From Croceibacter atlanticus HTCC2559 (lineage in GTDB: Bacteria; Bacteroidota; Bacteroidia; Flavobacteriales; Flavobacteriaceae), in contig NC_014230.1 in assembly GCF_000196315.1 (NCBI RefSeq), forward strand, positions 2,876,501 to 2,940,500: a stretch of DNA of 64,000 nt, in the 5' to 3' direction. The notes below the pieces were generated by a model, which was not told where the DNA came from, did no database searches, and was given only the letters and a program-made list of their open reading frames with translations. Made by a program: the position numbers and the translations under genes. The stretch's first letter is position 1. Every line of letters begins with the position of its first letter. This document shows positions 24,594 to 33,752 of the stretch, one piece after another.

Positions 24594-26228
24594 TTAATTA
24601 CTAAGAGTTGCCTTAAACACATTTGCTATAAATCTTTTATTGTAATGTCTTTGATTACTTTGCATTGTATTTAGGTCTATATAATCTATTTGCTCAAGGT
24701 TATAATTTTCAAAAAAAGCATATAGTTCTTCATTACATTCAAAAGGGCTAATAATTATAAACTTAGTTTCTGTAGGTAGATTTATCATCCCTTCGTGATA
24801 AACAACAGGAATATTTTCACCATAACTCCATAATATCTCTACCATTTCATTATTAAACACATAAACTGGTAGTTGTCTCTGTTCTATTCCAGGTTGTACT
24901 GTTTCGGGCAACCTCATATTGGTATTTACACTTAAGGCTGTTGCTAATGGCAAACCAAATGTTGTTATGCATAGTATAAAAACAATACTTAAATAGAACA
25001 CGGTTTTAATCTCTCGTTTATATAGTGCTCTTAACAAAAAAATGCTGACTCCTACCAAACTTAAAGATGCCAATAAAAACCAGAACCAATAACCACTTAA
25101 ATCGTCTATAATGACAATCCCAAGTACGGGAAACAGTAAACCAACACAACCTATTATCGTGTAGTTAATATATACTGGTAGCACCTCGTATCTAGACTTT
25201 GAGGTTTTAAAATTTTTAAATAAATATTGAATGTAAAAACTACAGTTAAATGCAAGTGGTATTAATACTGGTAAGAGATACCGAGATTTCTTTTCTGGGA
25301 TCACAGATAATAAAACAACTGAAAAGACCGTCCATAGCAACGTAAATTGATAAGCTTTTAAATTGCTTACTCTATATTTTAAATACGGATAAAGTAAACT
25401 TATAAAAGCAGGAATTGTCCACAAACCAGATTGTGTAAAAAAGCTCCAATAATAATAAAATGGCCTTATGTTTTTATGACTCCAAGCGTTAGTCTCTTTA
25501 TTTGCTATTTCTAATAATGTTTCAGCATCATTTATAATTATATAGATATACCATGACATAGATATGCCAATAGCTAATACTAATACAACCACAAGACCAA
25601 TTGCAAGATTCTTTTTCAATTTGAACTTATAGACGACACCATAACTTATTAAAAATGGAAGTAATAAACCGTACATAGAAACTGGTCCTTTACTCAAAGC
25701 AGAAAAGCCAATAAAAATTCCTGCTAATAGTGCATACTTTAAATTAAATTTTTCTGAAAGCAAATAACTATAGAGCGCATATATAGCAACCATCATAAAA
25801 CTATGCGTGTAAATATCCCAAGTACCTTGACGACCAGAAAAAACTATATAAAATGAAGTGGCCAGTATTAAAGAAGTTATAAAGGCTTGTGTTCGTAATT
25901 TGGTAAGTTTTAATATAAAATTGTAGCTTACTAATACCAATAGTAGCGAGGCTAATGCAGAAGGCAATCTAAGAGCTGCAACATTCTTTAATCCAAAGAT
26001 AGCTCCAGAAATAGCCGTTAACCAGGTTGGCAAAGGTGGCTTCTCATATCTTGGCAAAGCGTTCATGGTTGTAAGCAGCCAATTATTTTCTCTAAGCATA
26101 TCTCTAGCAGAAAGAAAATTTCTGGCTTCCATAATATTTACATAGAGCACATCTAAGTGAACAAAAAACACCAATAGGCATACCGTAACTAACAGTATGA
26201 TATGCGTGGTTTTATTATGACTTAGCAT
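24594..26228 (-). CDS. ArnT/PMT-type glycosyltransferase family 39 membrane protein
   Basis: 544 residues. Multi-TM GT39-like enzyme. The first periplasmic loop contains NIMEARNFLSARDML, matching the conserved acidic region, and NALPRYEKPPLPTWLTA, the ArnT-like EKPPL signature. About ten TM helices and a soluble C-terminal part (about 440-544) follow. It should transfer a sugar from a polyprenyl-phosphate donor to an envelope acceptor such as lipid A. It overlaps the LAB_N gene by 14 bp and forms an operon with it and the GT2 that probably makes the polyprenyl-phosphate sugar. Confidence 0.87.
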   Translation of the reverse strand: MLSHNKTTHIILLVTVCLLVFFVHLDVLYVNIMEARNFLSARDMLRENNWLLTTMNALPRYEKPPLPTWLTAISGAIFGLKNVAALRLPSALASLLLVLVSYNFILKLTKLRTQAFITSLILATSFYIVFSGRQGTWDIYTHSFMMVAIYALYSYLLSEKFNLKYALLAGIFIGFSALSKGPVSMYGLLLPFLISYGVVYKFKLKKNLAIGLVVVLVLAIGISMSWYIYIIINDAETLLEIANKETNAWSHKNIRPFYYYWSFFTQSGLWTIPAFISLLYPYLKYRVSNLKAYQFTLLWTVFSVVLLSVIPEKKSRYLLPVLIPLAFNCSFYIQYLFKNFKTSKSRYEVLPVYINYTIIGCVGLLFPVLGIVIIDDLSGYWFWFLLASLSLVGVSIFLLRALYKREIKTVFYLSIVFILCITTFGLPLATALSVNTNMRLPETVQPGIEQRQLPVYVFNNEMVEILWSYGENIPVVYHEGMINLPTETKFIIISPFECNEELYAFFENYNLEQIDYIDLNTMQSNQRHYNKRFIANVFKATLSN

Positions 26229-26838
26229 TTCTTATAAGTATTATATTTCTCACATAAACTATGAGTCCAAAAAAGTGACCTACAAACAATACAGGATCTT
26301 TTCTGAACAATGCATAAAAAATTACAATTACAGAACCTATTAAACTAAGTAACCAGAAGCCAAATGGTAAAGATGATTTTTGTCTTGCTTCAGAATACAA
26401 CCATTGATATATAAAGCGTGTTGAAAATACTATTTGCCCAACAACACCTATGGATAATAACCAAAAAGGAATGTCTTCATTTTTAAACAACATTTCTGTA
26501 TCCATAGTTCCAAATAACACAACTCCTAACACACATAAAACTGGAAGTGCTAAAATTAAAACTTTAAAAAAATTATAAAAACTATCCCAAACTTTTTGAA
26601 TCTGTAGGTTTCTTACATAAATGTAGTACATAAAAAACTGTCCTAGGATTATAGCAAAATCTTGTCTTAAATACCCATAAATTAAAAGTATAAATGCTGC
26701 TAAAAGTCCTAATTTCCAAAAGAGACTCGGAGTTACAACTTTTTTCTTTTTTTCTGAAGTTAACCATTGGTGTAACGTACGTCCTGAAAATAAAAGTTGT
26801 GCAAAAAAACCTACTGCATAGATTAACCAATCATTCAT
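26215..26838 (-). CDS. Membrane protein with two LAB_N (lipid A disaccharide synthase N-terminal) domains
   Basis: 207 residues, six or so TM helices. Two repeats of the LAB_N domain: first AVGFFAQLLFSGRTLHQWLTSEKKK (about 8-75), then VVGQIVFSTRFIYQWLYSEARQKSS (about 130-200). Stand-alone LAB_N proteins usually occur between a polyprenyl-phosphate glycosyltransferase and an ArnT-like enzyme, as here. It overlaps GT39 by 14 bp and GT2 by 4 bp. A helper role in presenting or flipping the lipid-linked sugar is an inference. Confidence 0.85.
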   Translation of the reverse strand: MNDWLIYAVGFFAQLLFSGRTLHQWLTSEKKKKVVTPSLFWKLGLLAAFILLIYGYLRQDFAIILGQFFMYYIYVRNLQIQKVWDSFYNFFKVLILALPVLCVLGVVLFGTMDTEMLFKNEDIPFWLLSIGVVGQIVFSTRFIYQWLYSEARQKSSLPFGFWLLSLIGSVIVIFYALFRKDPVLFVGHFFGLIVYVRNIILIRNAKS

Positions 26839-27548
26839 CCGCGTTTATTTATTCTGTAGTTTATATATTTCCATTTCATCCAGCTAAAAGCAAAGCAATC
26901 TAATAACGGACTTATTAATCGATTCCATAACCCAAATTTAGCTTGTCCTGCCAATCTTGGAAAATGTGACACTGGCACTTGCTTAATTGTCCCTTTTTGT
27001 AGCAATACCATAGCCGGTAAAAACCTATGCAAACCTCTAAACATAGGAATACGTCTTGCTGTTTCAGTTTTTAAAATTTTTAAAGGACAACCCGTATCAT
27101 CCATACCATCTTTTGTAAATAATCGTCTTACAGAATTTGCTATGAAAGATGAGGCATTTTTAAGAAAGCTATCTTTTCTATTAGTTCTTGTACCAGTTAC
27201 AAGATCATAATCTTCAATATATTCTAGTAAAATATCAAAATCGTTAGGATCCGTTTGCAAATCGGCATCTATATAACCAGTTAAGTTAGTTTCAACGGTA
27301 TCAAAACCAGCTTTAATTGCCGCACTCAAACCATAGTTTGTGTCAAAAGCTATAAAATTGAAAGCTGAATTTCTGTTACAAATTTCTTCAATTTTAAATA
27401 AGCTTCCATCCAAAGAACCATCATCAATAAATAAAACATTACATGGGAATTTAGAATTACTTATATACGTTGAAAGCTGCTCCTCTACCCTATCTAAATT
27501 TTCAATTTCATTAAAAACAGGAATAATTATGGTTAATCCTTTTGTCAT
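26835..27548 (-). CDS. Family 2 glycosyltransferase (polyprenyl-phosphate sugar synthase-like)
   Basis: 237 residues from the ATG at 27548; an in-frame ATG seven codons upstream (27569) adds MLLQIRY, which is unlikely. GT-A fold with LTIIIPVFNEIENL, VLFIDDGSLDGS, and the metal/nucleotide-binding YIDADLQTDP. It lacks the C-terminal TM pair of ArnC, so it resembles DPM1-type soluble enzymes. It probably charges undecaprenyl phosphate with a sugar for the downstream GT39 enzyme. First gene of the three-gene operon. Confidence 0.87.
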   Translation of the reverse strand: MTKGLTIIIPVFNEIENLDRVEEQLSTYISNSKFPCNVLFIDDGSLDGSLFKIEEICNRNSAFNFIAFDTNYGLSAAIKAGFDTVETNLTGYIDADLQTDPNDFDILLEYIEDYDLVTGTRTNRKDSFLKNASSFIANSVRRLFTKDGMDDTGCPLKILKTETARRIPMFRGLHRFLPAMVLLQKGTIKQVPVSHFPRLAGQAKFGLWNRLISPLLDCFAFSWMKWKYINYRINKRG

Positions 27549-27811
27549 ATATCGTATTTGAAGTAGCAAAAATACAATGTCTTTTATGTTTTAGGCATCA
27601 CTAAACTCATTTTTAAACTAATAATTTTATAATGAAAACATGAAGTCTGAAATTAAAAAAGCTAACTAATAAATTATTAAAAACACCCTATCACTAAGAC
27701 ACTTACCGAAAAAATATGCCGTTGCTCCTAAAACTGTCACTATTAACATTCAGGTAATCTTAAAAACATAAATTGCAGGTTTTAACTGTTTAGTTTAGTG
27801 AGGTTTTTTTT

Positions 27812-30800
27812 ATGAAACATATTCTACAATTAGTTCTTACGCTTTTTATAAGCTTTTCATCTTTTTCGCAGGTTTGCGTTCACTCCATTACAAATGCCAC
27901 TCCTTTACAAGGTACTAATGGCACACAAGTAACAATTAATGGAACAAACTTTACAGCGTCTAGCATAGTTTCTATAAATGGTAATCCTGCAAGCAGTGTT
28001 ACATTTATTGATGCAAATACACTAATTGCCTCAGTAGCAAACGGAACTACAAGTGGTCCTATAGAAGTAACAGATTCAAGTTGTACTACCACATTTGGAA
28101 CGTTTACAGAATTAAACGATGCTAATAGTTGTAGTGTAATGTTTTCAGACATTATAATCTCAGAAGTTTTTGATAATAATGGAGGTTCTCTTGGTTATAT
28201 CGAAGTATTTAATGGCACAGGCAGTCCTGTAAACCTGTCAAACTATACTATAGATCGTTATGGTGATTTAAGTACTACAACAGTTACTCATACGTATACG
28301 TTTCCTAATGGGTTAATAATTCAAGATCAAGAAGCATTAGTTGGAAGAATTAATAGTGGTGGATCTGGTATTGAAGATTTTGATTATGAAAATACAACCA
28401 ATGGTTTTAACGCAGATGATAGATTAGAACTTTTTAATAATGGAACTCTAATAGATGATTTTCACGATGAGATTGATGGTACAGTAGGTTATGTGTACCG
28501 AAGAAACACAGATATCTCAGGACCTAACCCTAATTTTACAACTTCAGAATGGACAACCTTTACAGAAGGCGATGAATCTGACTTAGGTATTTACAATGCT
28601 TCTAGTGTACCACCATTGATTAACACACAACCTAGTGACTCATCAGACTGTACCGCAAGTTTTTCAGTCTCGGCTACAGCTTCAAATGGAGGTATGCTTT
28701 CTTACCAATGGTATTTCAATGAAAATAATGGAAGTAATACAAATTTTATTGAAGTTAACTCCACCAATTTACCAAGTGTGACTATAAGTGGTGAAACAAG
28801 CACAATGTTAACACTTACAGGAAATACTAATAGTATAGATAACTATCAGTTTTTTGTTTTGATTACTGAAGTTGGTGGTTGTAGTAATTATAGTGATACC
28901 GCAATATTTACTTACCAAGACAATATAGCTCCAGTTCCAGATATAACTCCATTGGCTACGCTTACAGATCAATGTCAAATAGATATGCTGACTGCACCTA
29001 CAGCAACAGATAATTGTGTTGGTTCAGTAACTGGAACTACCACTACTACAACACCTATTACAAGTTCAACTACAATTACCTGGACCTATACCGATGCCAA
29101 CGGAAACTCATCGACGCAGGATCAGGATGTGCTCATCAATGATACCACTGCGCCTGTTGCAGACAACGATCCTCTACCGACAGTCACTGAGGAGTGCCAG
29201 GTCGATTCAATTGCTGCTCCGACGGCGACGGATAACTGTGACGGACAGGTTACAGGTACAACGACAACACCTTTCCCGATCACCTCGTCCACAACCGTGA
29301 CCTGGACCTATACGGACTCCAACGGAAACTCATCGACGCAGGATCAGGATGTGCTCATCAATGATACCACTGCGCCTGTTGCAGACAACGATCCTCTACC
29401 GACGGTCACTGAGGAGTGCCAGGTCGATTCAATTGCTGCTCCGACGGCGACGGATAACTGTGACGGACAGGTTACAGGTACAACGACGACGCCATTCCCG
29501 ATCACCTCGTCAACTACCGTGACCTGGACCTATACCGATGCCAACGGAAACTCATCGACGCAGGATCAGGATGTGGTCATCAATGATACCACTGCGCCTG
29601 TTGCAGACAACGATCCATTACCGACAGTCACTGAGGAGTGCCAGGTCGATTCAATTGCTGCTCCGACGGCGACGGATAACTGTGACGGACAGGTTACAGG
29701 TACAACGACAACACCTTTCCCGATCACCTCGTCCACAACCGTGACCTGGACCTATACGGACTCCAACGGAAACTCATCGACGCAGGATCAGGATGTGCTC
29801 ATCAATGATACCACTGCGCCTGTTGCAGACAACGATCCTCTACCGACAGTCACTGAGGAGTGCCAGGTCGATTCAATTGCTGCTCCGACGGCGACGGATA
29901 ACTGTGACGGGCAGGTTACAGGTACAACGACAACGCCTTTCCCAATCACGTCATCCACAACCGTGACCTGGACCTATACGGACTCCAACGGAAACTCATC
30001 GACGCAGGATCAGGATGTGCTCATCAATGATACCACTGCGCCTGTTGCAGACAACGATCCTCTACCGACGGTCACTGAGGAGTGCCAGGTCGATTCAATT
30101 GCTGCTCCGACGGCGACGGATAACTGTGACGGGCAGGTTACAGGTACAACGACAACGCCATTCCCAATCACGTCATCCACAACCGTGACCTGGACCTATA
30201 CGGACTCCAACGGAAACTCATCGACGCAGGATCAAAATGTGGTCATCAATGATACCACTGCGCCTGTTGCAGACAACGATCCTCTACCGACAGTCACTGA
30301 GGAGTGCCAGGTCGATTCAATTGCTGCTCCGACGGCGACGGATAACTGTGACGGACAGGTTACAGGTACAACGACAACACCTTTCCCGATCACCTCGTCC
30401 ACAACCGTGACCTGGACCTATACGGACTCCAACGGAAACTCATCGACGCAGGATCAAAATGTGGTCATCAATGATACCACTGCGCCTGTTGCAGACAACG
30501 ATCCTCTACCGACAGTCACTGAGGAGTGCCAGGTCGATTCAATTGCTGCTCCGACGGCGACGGATAACTGTGACGGACAGGTTACAGGTACAACGACAAC
30601 ACCTTTCCCGATCACCTCGTCCACAACCGTGACCTGGACCTATACGGACTCCAACGGAAACTCATCGACGCAGGATCAAAATGTGGTCATCAATGATACC
30701 ACTGCGCCTGTTGCAGACAACGATCCTCTACCGACAGTCACTGAGGAGTGCCAGGTCGATTCAATTGCTGCTCCGACGGCGACGGATAACTGTGACGGAC

Positions 30801-33043
30801 AGGTTACAGGTACAACGACAACACCTTTCCCGATCACCTCGTCCACAACCGTGACCTGGACCTATACGGACTCCAACGGAAACTCATCGACGCAGGATCA
30901 GGATGTGCTCATCAATGATACCACTGCGCCTGTTGCAGACAACGATCCTCTACCGACGGTCACTGAGGAGTGCCAGGTCGATTCAATTGCTGCTCCGACG
31001 GCGACGGATAACTGTGACGGGCAGGTTACAGGTACAACGACAACGCCATTCCCGATCACGTCATCCACAACCGTGACCTGGACCTATACCGATGCCAACG
31101 GAAACTCATCGACGCAGGATCAGGATGTGCTCATCAATGATACCACTGCGCCTGTTGCAGACAACGATCCTCTACCGACGGTCACTGAGGAGTGCCAGGT
31201 CGATTCAATTGCTGCTCCGACGGCGACGGATAACTGTGACGGGCAGGTTACAGGTACAACGACAACGCCATTCCCAATCACGTCATCCACAACCGTGACC
31301 TGGACCTATACGGACTCCAACGGAAACTCATCGACGCAGGATCAAAATGTGGTCATCAATGATACCACTGCGCCTGTTGCAGACAACGATCCTCTACCGA
31401 CAGTCACTGAGGAGTGCCAGGTCGATTCAATTGCTGCTCCGACGGCGACGGATAACTGTGACGGACAGGTTACAGGTACAACGACAACACCTTTCCCGAT
31501 CACCTCGTCCACAACCGTGACCTGGACCTATACGGACTCCAACGGAAACTCATCGACGCAGGATCAGGATGTGCTCATCAATGATACCACTGCGCCTGTT
31601 GCAGACAACGATCCTCTACCGACGGTCACTGAGGAGTGCCAGGTCGATTCAATTGCTGCTCCGACGGCGACGGATAACTGTGACGGGCAGGTTACAGGTA
31701 CAACGACAACGCCATTCCCAATCACGTCATCCACAACCGTGACCTGGACCTATACGGACTCCAACGGAAACTCATCGACGCAGGATCAGGATGTGCTCAT
31801 CAATGATACCACTGCGCCTGTTGCAGACAACGATCCTCTACCGACAGTCACTGAGGAGTGCCAGGTCGATTCAATTGCTGCTCCGACGGCGACGGATAAC
31901 TGTGACGGACAGGTTACAGGTACAACGACAACACCTTTCCCGATCACCTCGTCCACAACCGTGACCTGGACCTATACGGACTCCAACGGAAACTCATCGA
32001 CGCAGGATCAGGATGTGCTCATCAATGATACCACTGCGCCTGTTGCAGACAACGATCCTCTACCGACGGTCACTGAGGAGTGCCAGGTCGATTCAATTGC
32101 TGCTCCGACGGCGACGGATAACTGTGACGGGCAGGTTACAGGTACAACGACAACGCCATTCCCAATCACGTCATCCACAACCGTGACCTGGACCTATACC
32201 GATGCCAACGGAAACTCATCGACGCAGGATCAAAATGTGGTCATCAATGATACCACTGCGCCTGTTGCAGACAACGATCCTCTACCGACGGTCACTGAGG
32301 AGTGCCAGGTCGATTCAATTGCTGCTCCGACGGCGACGGATAACTGTGACGGACAGGTTACCGCCACTACATCGACGCCATTCCCGATCACCTCGTCAAC
32401 TACCGTGACCTGGACCTATACGGACTCCAACGGAAACTCATCGACGCAGGATCAGGATGTGGTCATCAATTTTCCTCAAATTGATAGCATGGCAAACGTA
32501 AATGAATGCCAATCATTTACATTACCTACAATTACAGGAAATAATTTATCTGGAAACGAAATGTATTATACAGGCTCAAATGGTGCAGGAACATCTTATT
32601 CTTCAGGTACTGTACTTAATTTTGAAGATTTTCAAAATTACCCTGTAACTTTATATATTTATGATGAAGCATTGACAACACCTAGTTGCTTTAGTGAAGA
32701 AACTTTTACATTAACACTACAGGACTGTGAGCCTCCTGTAATACTACCGCCTAATGAAATTTTAATTCCAGAATTTCTTACACCAAATAATGATGGTTTT
32801 AATGATGTATGGAATGTTCGAAATGTTTTTACTATAGACCCTAAAGCACAGGTTTACATATTTGATAGATATGGTAAGTTATTAAAAGCTTTATCCCAAT
32901 CTGAACCATTTTGGGATGGAACATTTCATGGCAAGCAAATGCCTTCTAATGATTATTGGTATTTAGTTCAATTAATTAATGAAGATTCTAGTGGTTTACC
33001 TATGAGTCAACAATTAAAAGGTCATTTCACTCTTAAACGATAA
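27812..33043 (+). CDS. Giant T9SS type B surface protein with 15 near-identical 74-residue repeats
   Basis: 1743 residues. Signal peptide 1-20, IPT/TIG-like domain about 25-97 (ATPLQGTNGTQVTINGTNF), lamin-tail-like domain about 108-255 (IIISEVFDN, GYIEVFNGTGSPVNLSNYTI) and an Ig-like region about 266-370. A diverged HYR-like repeat lies at about 371-445 and fifteen 74-residue repeats at 446-1555, each with two cysteines (EECQVDS, TDNCDGQ). The spacer and C-terminal T9SS type B domain (about 1650-1743) contain LIPEFLTPNNDGFNDVWNV and FDRYGKLLK. It is likely a long adhesive or structural fibre secreted by T9SS. The repeat DNA differs sharply in base composition from the flanks. It appears to be a single-gene unit. 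Confidence 0.9.
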   Translation: MKHILQLVLTLFISFSSFSQVCVHSITNATPLQGTNGTQVTINGTNFTASSIVSINGNPASSVTFIDANTLIASVANGTTSGPIEVTDSSCTTTFGTFTELNDANSCSVMFSDIIISEVFDNNGGSLGYIEVFNGTGSPVNLSNYTIDRYGDLSTTTVTHTYTFPNGLIIQDQEALVGRINSGGSGIEDFDYENTTNGFNADDRLELFNNGTLIDDFHDEIDGTVGYVYRRNTDISGPNPNFTTSEWTTFTEGDESDLGIYNASSVPPLINTQPSDSSDCTASFSVSATASNGGMLSYQWYFNENNGSNTNFIEVNSTNLPSVTISGETSTMLTLTGNTNSIDNYQFFVLITEVGGCSNYSDTAIFTYQDNIAPVPDITPLATLTDQCQIDMLTAPTATDNCVGSVTGTTTTTTPITSSTTITWTYTDANGNSSTQDQDVLINDTTAPVADNDPLPTVTEECQVDSIAAPTATDNCDGQVTGTTTTPFPITSSTTVTWTYTDSNGNSSTQDQDVLINDTTAPVADNDPLPTVTEECQVDSIAAPTATDNCDGQVTGTTTTPFPITSSTTVTWTYTDANGNSSTQDQDVVINDTTAPVADNDPLPTVTEECQVDSIAAPTATDNCDGQVTGTTTTPFPITSSTTVTWTYTDSNGNSSTQDQDVLINDTTAPVADNDPLPTVTEECQVDSIAAPTATDNCDGQVTGTTTTPFPITSSTTVTWTYTDSNGNSSTQDQDVLINDTTAPVADNDPLPTVTEECQVDSIAAPTATDNCDGQVTGTTTTPFPITSSTTVTWTYTDSNGNSSTQDQNVVINDTTAPVADNDPLPTVTEECQVDSIAAPTATDNCDGQVTGTTTTPFPITSSTTVTWTYTDSNGNSSTQDQNVVINDTTAPVADNDPLPTVTEECQVDSIAAPTATDNCDGQVTGTTTTPFPITSSTTVTWTYTDSNGNSSTQDQNVVINDTTAPVADNDPLPTVTEECQVDSIAAPTATDNCDGQVTGTTTTPFPITSSTTVTWTYTDSNGNSSTQDQDVLINDTTAPVADNDPLPTVTEECQVDSIAAPTATDNCDGQVTGTTTTPFPITSSTTVTWTYTDANGNSSTQDQDVLINDTTAPVADNDPLPTVTEECQVDSIAAPTATDNCDGQVTGTTTTPFPITSSTTVTWTYTDSNGNSSTQDQNVVINDTTAPVADNDPLPTVTEECQVDSIAAPTATDNCDGQVTGTTTTPFPITSSTTVTWTYTDSNGNSSTQDQDVLINDTTAPVADNDPLPTVTEECQVDSIAAPTATDNCDGQVTGTTTTPFPITSSTTVTWTYTDSNGNSSTQDQDVLINDTTAPVADNDPLPTVTEECQVDSIAAPTATDNCDGQVTGTTTTPFPITSSTTVTWTYTDSNGNSSTQDQDVLINDTTAPVADNDPLPTVTEECQVDSIAAPTATDNCDGQVTGTTTTPFPITSSTTVTWTYTDANGNSSTQDQNVVINDTTAPVADNDPLPTVTEECQVDSIAAPTATDNCDGQVTATTSTPFPITSSTTVTWTYTDSNGNSSTQDQDVVINFPQIDSMANVNECQSFTLPTITGNNLSGNEMYYTGSNGAGTSYSSGTVLNFEDFQNYPVTLYIYDEALTTPSCFSEETFTLTLQDCEPPVILPPNEILIPEFLTPNNDGFNDVWNVRNVFTIDPKAQVYIFDRYGKLLKALSQSEPFWDGTFHGKQMPSNDYWYLVQLINEDSSGLPMSQQLKGHFTLKR
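29147..32470 (+). repeat. 15 tandem copies of a 222-bp unit within the giant gene
   Basis: The period is exactly 222 bp (74 codons): the same landmark occurs at 29121 and 32451, 15 periods apart. One unit counted by hand is 54% GC, while a flanking 60-bp stretch is near 30%. Copies differ at only a few linked positions and fall into two main haplotypes: GACAGTC with GGACAG and CACCTCGTCC, or GACGGTC with GGGCAG and CACGTCATCC. These alternate in copies 8-14. The near-identity starts slightly before copy 1, around 29086. Confidence 0.95.
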
Positions 33044-33074
33044 TAGACATTTTTATTAATTAAGAGAGCTGTCT

Positions 33075-33308
33075 TTATTTCCCATTAAGACGAACTTCAA
33101 TTTTCTTTTTTTTAACTGTGATAGCTTTCATTAAATCCATTAATGATTTTTCATTAGTAGATTTAAAAAACTCATTGATAACCAAAATGAGTCTTTTTCC
33201 TTCACGTGAAGCTTTTACGCGATCACTCGTTGTCATATTATTCATCTTAGCATTAAGATAGTCTTGAGCTTCAGTTTTTATATTTTTAATGTTTGGCATA
33301 ATTTTCAT
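33075..33308 (-). CDS. Small basic protein of unknown function, third gene of the sigma-54 target operon
   Basis: 77 residues, or 74 if the ATG at 33299 (MPNIKNIK) is used. Lysine-rich, mostly helical, with no signal peptide or TM. Segments AQDYLNAKMNNMTT and RVKASREGKRLILVINEFF precede a basic tail (KAITVKKKKIEVRLNGK). I do not recognise a family. It lies 6 bp after the preceding gene on the same strand and should share its transcript. A nucleic-acid-binding role is possible from charge alone, no more. Confidence 0.6.
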   Translation of the reverse strand: MKIMPNIKNIKTEAQDYLNAKMNNMTTSDRVKASREGKRLILVINEFFKSTNEKSLMDLMKAITVKKKKIEVRLNGK

Positions 33309-33314
33309 TTTAAT

Positions 33315-33740
33315 TTATGCAGATTTTACTTGTTCGTTTATTTTTCTCTGAAGATCTGTAAAGAAAGTATCTTTCATTTTTCTATACTTATCTATATGAA
33401 ATTGATACATTCTTCTACATTTCTCATGTTCTTGTATAAAAGAAATATTGCATTTCATATCCAGACATTCAACAATAGAAGTACGCGAATCCAAAAAGTT
33501 TTGCAACTGGCGATGTATAACATTATTATCAAACATAATAATTTGAAAGCGTTGAGATAATTTTTCTCTCTCCATCCATTTTCTAGAAGATTGAGAGTTA
33601 AAAAATGTGACAAGGCTTTTTAACTCTTCACCCACATAAGCGAGATGATTTATCCAATTGTGCAATTCCATAGAATTAATTTTGTGTGCTACCTCAACAT
33701 CAGAATCTTGAGTATGGATTTCTATATTTTGTAATTCCAT
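33315..33740 (-). CDS. Unknown helical protein, second gene of the sigma-54 target operon
   Basis: 141 residues, cytosolic, almost entirely helical and charged. Segments ELHNWINHLAYVGEELKSLV and VIHRQLQNFLDSRTSIVECL look like helical-bundle elements. Two cysteines lie close together (VECLDMKCN) and another in EHEKCRRMYQF. I recognise no family. It sits 12 bp downstream of the Rnk/GreA-like gene, and a common transcript from the sigma-54 promoter at 34280-34294 is expected. Confidence 0.65.
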   Translation of the reverse strand: MELQNIEIHTQDSDVEVAHKINSMELHNWINHLAYVGEELKSLVTFFNSQSSRKWMEREKLSQRFQIIMFDNNVIHRQLQNFLDSRTSIVECLDMKCNISFIQEHEKCRRMYQFHIDKYRKMKDTFFTDLQRKINEQVKSA

Positions 33741-33752
33741 TTCGTTATATAT

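Noticed and set aside
29094-32408. Repeated arginine-rich 68-residue ORFs in another frame of the giant gene
   Set aside because: They recur only because the 222-bp repeat lacks stops in that frame; no start context or independent homology, so they are shadows of the repeat.
29147-32470. The 222-bp array as a CRISPR or satellite
   Set aside because: Units are contiguous, exact multiples of three, with no spacers, and encode one uninterrupted protein.
33044-33074. Terminator between the giant gene and the small operon
   Set aside because: Only a weak 5-bp AGACA/TGTCT pairing with a long loop; not convincing.
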